64,000 bases of DNA. Source: Hsuehochloa calcarea (lineage: Eukaryota > Streptophyta > Magnoliopsida > Poales > Poaceae). Position 1 is the stretch's first letter, and each line of letters begins with the position of its first letter. The notes under the pieces are model-generated. The model did not search any database. It saw nothing but the letters and a program-made list of their open reading frames with translations, and was not told the origin of the DNA. The stretch is from positions 16,173,232 to 16,237,231 of the forward strand of contig CM070599.1 of NCBI GenBank assembly GCA_036346395.1. Direction: 5' to 3'. The translations under genes and the position numbers were made by a program. This document shows, piece by piece, positions 25,826 through 33,956 of the stretch.

Positions 25826-25968
25826 CTAAAACAACGCACCGATTGATGAGATAATGCCGTGTGGCGGCACGAACTGCCGTGCAGCTGCTCTTGCTTCTTC
25901 CTTAATCTTTGCTCTGAGTTTGGACAGGATCCCAACGCGCGGCTTCATAAACACCACATCATCAGTCC
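25826..25968 (-). pseudogene. possible terminal exon or exon remnant, unknown protein
   Basis: On the minus strand a splice-acceptor-like TTTCAG (plus 25969-25974) precedes an open stretch of about 47 codons ending in TAG. It has gene-like composition: a basic and acidic mix with KPRVGILSKLRAKIKEEAR and FVPPHGIISSIGA. I do not recognise the family. No upstream exon was found in the next ~300 bp, so this is either a fragment of a lost or captured gene or a chance ORF. It lies about 400 bp upstream of the first PR-1 gene on the opposite strand. Confidence 0.3.
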
Positions 25969-26266
25969 CTGAAACCAGCAACCATGCATCTATGCGTACA
26001 CAACAATATACAAACATGTTCAATTGCGCATCTGGTCAAGCACATTATCTTGGTTTTGAGCAATCCCAATGTATTTATCTTATAAACAATACGAGAGATT
26101 CTCTTGTACCTTGGATACCAAGAAGGCAAGAACCAGCTAGCTAGAAGCCTAGAACACACAAACAAGATAGCCGCCATGCGAGCGTTCAAAGAAATCAACA
26201 ACTAATCACACCCCAAATGCACGAAATGAAACTTAGAATTGGGAGGAATCGACAGAAAAATCTTCC

Positions 26267-26273
26267 TATAAAA
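26267..26273 (+). promoter_or_regulatory. TATA box of the first PR-1 gene
   Basis: TATAAAA lies 91 bp before the chosen ATG. A start site about 30 bp downstream leaves a 5' leader of about 60 nt and places the upstream in-frame ATG at 26217 outside the transcript. Confidence 0.65.
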
Positions 26274-26357
26274 TCACGTCACATTCTCAATCCAATCCAT
26301 CCCATGCGTGCATTGATCCCCTCTCGAAACAACCAAACATCTAGAGAACACACCCAA

Positions 26358-26912
26358 ATGTTAAACACAAGGATGCTTTCTCACCTGTCCTACCTCACCA
26401 TCCTGTTACTACTAGCACTGGCCACAGCCACTGCCAATGGCAACAACAGCACGGCCGCCGACGCCGCCCGCCGTGCGCGCGCCGCGGCCACCATCGCCGA
26501 GCTCCTGTCGGTGCACAACGCAGCGCGGCGGGCTGTCGGGGTGGAGCCCCTGACGTGGAGCGCGGGGATCGCGGGACATGCCAAGGACTACGCGCAATCG
26601 CGCCGCGCCGACTGCGCGCCCCGACGCTCGCCGCTGTTCTACTTCGGTGAGAACCAGTTCGTCGGCAAGGGACGGCACTGGAACGCGACGGCGTTGGCCA
26701 CGCAGTGGGTGGCGGAGGAGCGGTGGTACGACCACGGAAGCAACTCGTGCGCGGCGCCGGACGGGGCGGCGGGGTGCGCGCACTACACGCAGGTGGTGTG
26801 GCGCAACACGACGCAGCTCGGTTGCGCCAGGATCGTGTGCGACTCCGGCGACTCGATGCTCGTCTGCGACTACTTCCCGCCAGGCAACTACGGCACCGGC
26901 CGGCCGTACTGA
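26358..26912 (+). CDS. PR-1 family secreted CAP protein, full active-site set
   Basis: Intronless gene for a 184-residue secreted protein of the CAP superfamily (PR-1 type; plant defence, sterol binding known for the family). It has a signal peptide (hydrophobic residues about 10-26), a CAP domain from about residue 45, and six mature cysteines (86, 131, 140, then LGC, VC and VC), enough for the usual three disulfides. The CAP tetrad is complete: His53 (HNAARR), Glu98 (GENQF), Glu120 (AEERWYD), His142 (HYTQVVWR). The C-terminus PPGNYGTGRPY after CDYF fits the CAPE signalling-peptide pattern. Start chosen from the TATA box; Met6 is an alternative. A broken inverted copy is at 56720-57052. Confidence 0.93.
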   Translation: MLNTRMLSHLSYLTILLLLALATATANGNNSTAADAARRARAAATIAELLSVHNAARRAVGVEPLTWSAGIAGHAKDYAQSRRADCAPRRSPLFYFGENQFVGKGRHWNATALATQWVAEERWYDHGSNSCAAPDGAAGCAHYTQVVWRNTTQLGCARIVCDSGDSMLVCDYFPPGNYGTGRPY

Positions 26913-27211
26913 TTGTCGTTATATAGTACACATATTCCCGTGGTGCATGCTAATTTAATTATCCGTGCGTTAAGATAATTAACTGTGCATTATGCGTATG
27001 CGTTGTTAATCTCCTTGTGAGTTGCAACATACAAATTGTAATGTCCTGAAGTAATTTGGTGTGTTCATCTTTTTGAGAATTAAGCTCTGCCTACCAGTAC
27101 ATGTGCTAAAATTAATTTGAGAAGCCGTTAATTAGTAAGCGACGGATCAACAAGTATTAACGCTTCACCATGCAGAGAAATGACATAGTTAACGCTACAA
27201 AATGTACTGGC

Positions 27212-27220
27212 CTATATATT
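27212..27220 (+). promoter_or_regulatory. TATA box of the second PR-1 gene
   Basis: CTATATATT lies about 57 bp before the ATG at 27270. A start site near 27245 leaves a leader of about 25 nt and excludes the in-frame ATG at 27234. Confidence 0.6.
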
Positions 27221-27269
27221 CACACCCAGTTCCGTGTACATGTGTATGACGAAGCACACGATCACAACC

Positions 27270-27791
27270 ATGTCTCCCTTCCCCTGCATCGTCGCCATCT
27301 CACTGGCTCTGGCCACGCTATCGACCACCGCCGCAGCCGCCGGCGATGTGTCGGCCGCGTCGAAGTTCCTGCGGGCGCACAATGCGGCGAGACGGGCTGT
27401 CGGGGTGCCGCCGCTGGCGTGGAACGCGACGCTGCTGGCCGACGCCAGGGCCTACGCCAGCAGGGCGCGACGCGACGGATGCGACGTGGTCCATCACCCG
27501 CCGGTCAACACCGACTACGGGTGGAACGGCTTCCTGGAAGGGAAGGCGGACAGGCGGCGGGGCACGGCGGCGGCGGAGGAGGCGGTGGCCTCGTGGGTGG
27601 GCGAGCGGCGGTGGTACGACCGCCGCGCCGGCTCGTGCGCGCCCGGCAACGCCTGCTCGCGCTACACGCAGGTGGTGTGGCGCGCCACGACACAGCTCGG
27701 GTGCGCCGAGGCCGCGTGCCCGTCCGGCAACGTGCTGGTGATCTGCGAGTATTACCCTCGGGGAAACAACGTCGGGGAGCGGCCATATTGA
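27270..27791 (+). CDS. PR-1 family secreted CAP protein, tetrad partly lost
   Basis: Intronless, 173 residues: signal peptide (about 1-24, ending AAAAG), then a CAP domain with HNAARRAVGVPPLAW, RYTQVVWR and six mature cysteines. The C-terminus PRGNNVGERPY after CEYY fits the CAPE pattern. Of the CAP tetrad, His37 and Glu112 are present, but the GEN glutamate is Trp85 (YGWNG) and the second histidine is Arg131 (SRYTQ). Metal-type chemistry proposed for some CAP proteins is therefore unlikely, while the fold and cysteines look intact. Start chosen to fit the TATA box and to match the copy at 55943-56464. The gene follows the first PR-1 gene by about 360 bp in tandem. Confidence 0.92.
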   Translation: MSPFPCIVAISLALATLSTTAAAAGDVSAASKFLRAHNAARRAVGVPPLAWNATLLADARAYASRARRDGCDVVHHPPVNTDYGWNGFLEGKADRRRGTAAAEEAVASWVGERRWYDRRAGSCAPGNACSRYTQVVWRATTQLGCAEAACPSGNVLVICEYYPRGNNVGERPY

Positions 27792-27906
27792 TCTCGGGGT
27801 CCTGATCGATGCAGTGATGCATGATGCTTTTCCCTGGAACGTCCATGTTTTAGTTCTCCTAAAAAACAGTGGACTGAGTAACTAGTAAGACGGTCATGAG
27901 TTGATT

Positions 27907-28905
27907 AAATAAAATTAGGTATATTTGCATGCGTAAAATTAAATAAACATAGTTGCATGTGAATACAAGTAGTATTTTTATTTTTGTACAGTAAAATGCA
28001 AGAATAGGAAACCGCGATCCTAGAGCACAAAATGTTACCTTGTTATGTAATTATGTTATCCACAATGGGTAGGATAGTAGCGCACAGTGGAGTATTGGGA
28101 ACAGAGGAGAGCCTCCCCAACCAACATTACTGGAACTCGGTGGATGACAGGGTTAGCACTGACGGAAAGGAATGGTGGAGAAATTAATCACATAACTTAT
28201 AAAACGTTCTGTATTCTGAACTCGATACCGCATCAAAGGAAATGCGGGTGACCTAACTTGAAGAGAGATCAGAATAGCAATAGGTAAAGTGGTACAGATC
28301 CAACGCAATGCTAAACAAAATCATTAATTCATGCCTGTCTCCTGGATTGGAGTCTACGGGAACTGTTAGGGGTTTATCTTCTCTCCGAGTGACAAGTAGT
28401 CTTTTCATAATTAAAATTTGCCATGAAAATATTGGTAACTTATTTTCTAGAGGAAGAGATGATTTAGAAAATGTAATAACGAACAGAGATAAGTCATCAA
28501 GTGCATATTTGCTAATACATGTTTGCTGAGTACATTAGTACCCAATCTTGCTGTTACTCTCCTTTGTAGATCCAAGTCCAGACGGGAACTATCTCGATTG
28601 GGATGAAGGATACACAGATACCGAGGAGGCCACAAGAGGCGAGGGCACTCACTACGAGGAGCCGGGCGAGGTGGACGCCTTATTCGGCGAGTGGGACGAG
28701 TAGACGATCGATGGAGCGAGGTAGACAAGCGAGGGGAATTCTTTCCCCATTGTAAGAAAATAAATGTATTAAAGACTTTAGCCTTGCGTGGCTAACTGTA
28801 CAATAAAGTACAGTTTCTATCTTATTGTTCTACTGCGTTAACTCTGGTAAGGCTTACTATTCATCAGAGCGGTGTCCTACCGTGTAAACAAATAGTAATT
28901 TGTTT
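27907..28905 (+). repeat. gypsy LTR tail fragment
   Basis: AT-rich sequence with the same tail features as the complete LTRs: a stretch like the region after the cassette (27907-28026, also found inverted at 59851-59972), GAGTACATTAGTACCC near 28525, a Y-tract then TAG followed by an acidic open stretch (28569-28703), and a GCGTGGCTAA block near 28783. The head is missing. It abuts a truncated CACTA element on the right. No host gene is seen here. Confidence 0.5.
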
Positions 28906-28909
28906 GCTT

Positions 28910-30141
28910 AAGTGTGATTACACTCTGTGGTAATGACACGGGGCACCGCAAATCTGCTCTTCACCGTGACTGGTCCAACATGTATACCCATTTTTGAAAT
29001 CCCTTCAAATCAAGTGCGTTTCGATCTGCGTTGAGTTGGTAAACATCTTCAGATTATCACAATCAATGCATGCACGGTACATAAATTTTATCCCCTTCTT
29101 CAACATATCTCGCTCGACAACTCTTCTAAAAGTAGACACGCCATCAATGTACTCTTCACTCACACAGTTCTCAACGTACATCCGCCTTCAAAACTTCATA
29201 GGCGACGTCATCGGCATCGAAGGGTTCAGGATCAGCGTAGGTAGCCTGAAACATATCCAACCATTGACGCGGTCGTTTGAGAGTTGGCCAAAGACGCTTC
29301 GACTAAAGAATTAAGTCGAATTGCACCCATAGGATCTCTTTTCTTGATTGTGGGGTCTCGGTTTGGTAGACTTAGTCGTTTGCCGCCGCGATGTAGCATT
29401 CCAAGTGACAGTAATCCTTCTGGAGACATGCAACGTTGTTTTGGAGGACTACGTCGATGGCGAGGTTAGCTCGCCAGAAGCTGTAGACCACCTAGAAGAC
29501 ACGGCGGAGGAGGTCGTCTAGACAATAAACATCGCCGCCACGCGTTCTCGCATAACCTCCGTCGGAGGGGGTGACATCATGGCACGTTGTCCTTCGCGCA
29601 AAGATCCGCCAAAGTATATACCAAGAGGTGCTCATACAAGATGGTCAGGTAGGTCATCAATGCTGACGATATGGAAAAAGAGTAGGGGGTCATTTCTTGA
29701 AAATTGTTTGTGCTTGAGAAATGAGTAGAGTGATGTGGAGATTCATGTTCGGTGGTGAATAATTATTTTTATAAAACAATGAATAAATTCGGCGCATGAG
29801 ACGAAGAGATGCATCGAGGACGAGACGAATAGACGCATCAGGGAGCCGAAGCGGCATTGATGCGTTTAAGAGATACATATCACAGACACTTCCAACTACA
29901 AACCGTTTGTAATATATAATTATCACATACCTTTTTTAATAAGAACCATTTGTAAATTATCACAGATGGTTTTTATTTTTTTTTTAAAGTATGTGATAAT
30001 TACGTATCATAGATGGTTCTAGTCTTCGCTAGTAATATAGACGGTTGCGCTTGTAAAACCGTCCACGATAATTACAACACTGACGAATTCTGGAGAACCG
30101 TCTGTGATGAGACGTTCAGTATAGCCTTCTCTGTAGTAGTG
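28910..30141 (-). mobile_element. truncated CACTA (En/Spm-like) transposon, 5' part
   Basis: On the minus strand it begins CACTACTACAGAGAAGG at 30141, followed by sub-terminal repeats of the AACCGTCTGTGATGA type (30110 down to 29880) and then a transposase exon remnant (29181 down to about 28920). The 3' end is missing: the element meets an LTR tail at about 28905. The terminal inverted repeat and sub-terminal motifs are shared with the element at 57053-58436. Confidence 0.75.
28920..29181 (-). pseudogene. CACTA transposase-associated domain fragment
   Basis: From ATG at 29181 the minus strand reads MYVENCVSEEYIDGVSTFRR, then a CIDCDNLKMFTNSTQIETHL block, a TGA stop, then in the same frame DFKNGYTCWTSHGEE. 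This matches the short N-terminal domain of plant CACTA transposases (Transpos_assoc type, with Cys-rich CxxC and GYTCW-HGE motifs). The in-frame TGA and truncation make it non-functional. Confidence 0.75.
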
Positions 30142-31389
30142 ATACCAAATCGTCATTGTGCTATACGTACTGCAATGTCCTTGACTCTGTTTCATTCTTT
30201 ACTTTTTGTCACGCTTGCCTAGCTATCATGTGATCAGTTTCAAACTAACAATTAGACCATACATTTTTTTTGCTGGATTAATATATGCCATAAGCCCATA
30301 GCAGATAAATGCTCAATAACTCAATTAGCTGATACCAGATTGATTGTATGTGTTGAGGAATTGACTATAGTGGATATCAAACACTGAACAGGAATTATGA
30401 ATTGTACAATCCTTGTCATGTGTCATGTACTCATGCTGACATAAAGAATCATGGTTTGAATCGGAAACACATCCTCTTACGTTGTGTAGTAATATCATAG
30501 TGCTACAGTACTATGATATTACGTAGCACCTGTCTGATCGGAAAGGAAATGATGAGATCGTGTTTTGAAAGCGCAGGGAAAATACTGTAGCATATACACT
30601 ATTCATGAGCACTGTAGCATTACTTTAGCAGTTTGATTTGAACTGTTCTTTTCAGAATGGACAGTTCAGATCTGCCGAATGTCAGAATACTATGCTCCTC
30701 TACCATTGCCAATGCAATGGCAGAGAATGCCAATCCCTGTTTATCAGCTTCTCATTAATAATTTCTCGTTGAATGCGCATGAATTCATGGGATTAAAGAT
30801 GCGTACATGCTACTCATGCATTGAATTGTCTTTTACGGAGAACAGTTTAATGACAAAATGGCAGTTGATTTTGTTTACTGTAATAAGCATGTCATGTATT
30901 TGAAACATCTCAGTGTCATGAACTCCTGATTCTGCAACCATCCTTTTTTTTCCAATTATTGTTTGCCTTAAATTCTTACTTGCAAATTGTTTTCCCTCTT
31001 TTTGTACCCTGATTTCCTATTTCTGAACTAAATTTCGGTCTATTTTTGTTCAAATTTCATCCAAATTCGGCCAAATTTTATCCAAAATTTAAACATGTGT
31101 TTGAACATTTCACCGAAATTTTCAACTGAAATTCTGTAATTATGGTGATTTCGCCCCCTAACGTATTTTTTTTAAAAAAAATGAGAGAGTTTTCCTGCTT
31201 GCAAGTCTCGAGCGTTTGACGGGAGTTTACAGTCGTAAGCAAGCAGAGGGTGGGGTGAAATCGATGCTCTGAGGAAATATTGACCACCAGGTTACGAACT
31301 ACCAGGATAACAATTGCACTCCTGGGCACTGTATATTATTAATGGATACCGTGCCATTTCTGAACTTAGCATGTGTGTAGAGTTGTTAA
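30142..31389. other. intergenic region
   Basis: AT-rich, no supported gene. It holds a perfect 13-bp inverted repeat at 30489-30522. Short ORFs such as 30679-30903 have no recognised similarity. It lies between the CACTA remnant and the stop codon of the third PR-1 gene. Confidence 0.5.
30489..30522. repeat. 13-bp perfect inverted repeat (hairpin)
   Basis: GTAATATCATAGT (30489-30501) and its reverse complement (30510-30522) flank an 8-nt loop. It is AT-rich and could be a remnant of a small transposon or a cruciform. No terminator role is expected in a plant intergenic region. Confidence 0.6.
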
Positions 31390-31935
31390 TCAGTAAGGCC
31401 GCTCGCCGGCGACGTTGCCGGGCGGGTAGTACTCGCAGACGGCCACGGTGTCGATGCCGTTCCGGCACGTGTAGCGGGCGCAACCGAGGTACCGCGTGCC
31501 GCGCCACACCACCTGCGTGTAGGCCCCGCAGATCTGGCCGGGCGCGCACGCGTTGGCGCCGCGGTCGTACCACCGCCGCCCGCCCACCCACGCGGCCGCC
31601 GCGTCCGCCGCGCTCCGGCTCCCGAAGCCCTTGAAGAGGTTCCGCCCGTAGATCCCGTCGGTGCCCCACGCCGTGAGCGGCCGCGCCTTGCAGTCGATCC
31701 GGAGCTCCTTGGAGTACCGCAAGGCGTCCAGCAGCAGCGTCGCGTTCCACGTCAGCGGCGGAACGCCCACCGCGGCGCGCGCCTCGTTGTGCACCTGCAG
31801 GAACTGCCGCGAGGTGGGAATGGTGGGTGGTGGGACGGCGATGCCACTGTTGCCAGGCACTGCAATGGCCGCAGCCGGCGACAGAGAGGCCAGTGCAAGT
31901 GAGAAGATGGCGAGGTAGCAGCAGATGGGGGACAT
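31390..31935 (-). CDS. PR-1 family secreted CAP protein, tetrad mostly lost
   Basis: Intronless, 181 residues from ATG at 31935; an in-frame ATG at 31971 lies at or before the likely transcription start. Signal peptide about 1-25 (ending AAAIA), then a proline-rich spacer (about 26-42) not seen in the neighbours, then a CAP domain with VHNEARAAVGVPPLTW, YTQVVWRGTR and six mature cysteines. The C-terminus PPGNVAGERPY after CEYY fits the CAPE pattern. Only His49 of the CAP tetrad remains: GEN is GRN (Arg98), the second Glu is Gly119 (VGGRRWYD), and the second His is Ala138 (GAYTQ). It points toward the second PR-1 gene. Confidence 0.92.
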   Translation of the reverse strand: MSPICCYLAIFSLALASLSPAAAIAVPGNSGIAVPPPTIPTSRQFLQVHNEARAAVGVPPLTWNATLLLDALRYSKELRIDCKARPLTAWGTDGIYGRNLFKGFGSRSAADAAAAWVGGRRWYDRGANACAPGQICGAYTQVVWRGTRYLGCARYTCRNGIDTVAVCEYYPPGNVAGERPY

Positions 31936-31995
31936 GGTTAGTTGTTGTGTGCTGTGAATTGTGGGTTTCATGGAGTTTGTAGAGAAGGTGTGGTC

Positions 31996-32003
31996 ATTAT
32001 ATA
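31996..32003 (-). promoter_or_regulatory. TATA box of the third PR-1 gene
   Basis: On the minus strand TATATAAT lies about 68 bp before the ATG at 31935, giving a predicted start near 31970. This favours Met at 31935, which also aligns with MSPFP of the other PR-1 copies. Confidence 0.6.
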
Positions 32004-33956
32004 GGGTGAGAGTTACGTTGCTTGTTCTTGTGTTAATTGGAAGCGTTGATCTTTGATTAATGGTTTTTATAGATCTTACGGGGTTATATGTTTCGATATG
32101 AGTGAGTTCTGTTTTCCAGAATTTAATTGTATCTTGTGGTTACGATCGAGTAAACGAAGATCTGTATTGTTAACATCTAGGATGTTTCGTTTGCAGTCAT
32201 TACACAACCTAGCGCTTAAGGAGATGTAGATCTAGTGGGAAGTAGGAACACGGAATAAACGGGTATGCTGCCTTTCGTTCAAAGGCACGCGTGTATAAGA
32301 ACTATGTGTAGGAAGCACCTCTCGGTGGAGTGGTGTAGTTATGAGTGTATGACTGTATCTAATAGATTTTAAATTTTGGTGTCCACCTTTACGTATATAC
32401 GAGTGTGCTTTTATTAAGAATTTTATGAGGTCGTGAATTTATCCCGATCTTCGTTTTTCTAGACGTATGCTAAGAGAGCACACTTACATGTGTTAACTAT
32501 CTTCTTTGTAATCACAAAAAACTACGATGCGTGAGTCAAGGTGCTTTCACGAAATTGTACCGTGGAGATAGTTGTTTGCAACAAACTCATCTAGAATATA
32601 CCCTAAATTGGAGGACATATCATGTATTCCCCACCCATCCAATAGTACTCCCATACTTTCCCTCTGCAAAACATGATTCTAGTCAAGAAAATTTCTGAAC
32701 AAATTTAGTTAAATATGTTATGACATACTCAAGTATCGTGCAAAAATTCAACTACAAAGGTATCTTACATTAGGAGCAACAAAGTAGACAGAATTCAGTG
32801 AATAATGGCTTTTATCTTTATTTATCTTTTATCTTTTCTTATTTCCTTTTCAGCAAATTTTGTTCCTTTCCTTTCTCAATGTCTAAATCGAATTTAGAGG
32901 GGGGGTATCCGAGTACCTAAAGGGTGGAAAGTACGATATGCCCTCCCTAAATTGTACAGGTGTTCTTTTTCGCAACATACCGTACGTATAGTATATAATA
33001 TGGATATTCTCCAGAAAAGTACTAGAACTTTCTACGGCTCCAGAAGTAATGATATGTAAACGTTGATATTTTGTGTAAGTAGATAATTTCAAAAGGATCA
33101 CACAATTTGTGTAAGTCCATAAATAAAAATGGCATTCCTTAATTTCAAGGAGAAATTAATCTGCCCATTATAGCATAGTTCATAGTTAGGATATAATTTC
33201 GTGTTGTGTTTGGAAATATTTTTTTTTTCTTAAATAAGCCATACGAATTTGATGTAGTAGACATGTTATCCAAATTAATGGTAGATGTTTCAATATCCCA
33301 TGTATAGTTAAAACATAAATATGGGTATTTCCGATAGAATGATTAAATTTTATATTATCAATAAAAATATTATAATTGTGAAATAATTATAAATTTTATG
33401 CATATCCACATAAAATAATATTAATAATTCTTTATTTAAATTTATCAAATATGTCATATGAGCCCGAAATAGTGTTGAAAATTTGTGTACTATGCAACTT
33501 TGTGCAAGAGGTGTGGAAGAGAAAGAAAACCTGATCAGGATCTATCTTCTAATAGTTGTGTTACAATATGATTGAAACTGAAGTATGATGCTTGCAAGCA
33601 AGGAAAATTAAAAAGTCAGAGAAAAGGATAAATAACTTCGATATTTTCATCACTTATGCCTTGTTTGGATCCCATAAATTGGGGCTAGGGGTAGTGTGTC
33701 TGGCTGCTTCAATAGTCAGTTCCACCTCCAACTCTATTTACTTGGGACACAGTTAAGCGCAAATCATTCATCGCACAATGTCAATTATCTGTAATGGTGC
33801 GAGCTCACGACGCCTCTTCCTCCTCGACTCCTAGCAGCTCGTGGAGAGCACCTCCTCGCTACTATTGACCTCTCATCTTCTCTATTTGCCTATGCCCTAG
33901 CATCTCCCATGGACTAACTCGACCCTGGCCACCACAAATGGTCCCTCGCCGCCCTA
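32004..33956. other. intergenic region
   Basis: Mostly AT-rich with no supported gene. 33660-33956 starts with CCTTGTTTGGATCC, a phrase often seen at rice repeats, and becomes GC-richer just before the CACTA insertion. The ORF at 32883-33101 has no coding signature. Confidence 0.45.

Larger units (their letters stand above)
26577..27905 (+). repeat. PR-1 segment duplicated in inverted orientation at 55849-57052
   Basis: The block from codon 74 of the first PR-1 gene to about 110 bp past the second one matches 57052-55849 on the other strand, including the intergenic DNA. The copy has small indels, among them a 42-bp loss before the second gene. The arms lie about 28 kb apart. Confidence 0.9.

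Noticed and set aside
26217..26357. 47-residue N-terminal extension of the first PR-1 gene
   Set aside because: It starts before the TATA box and would place a signal peptide internally. The ATG at 26358 fits both promoter and signal sequence.
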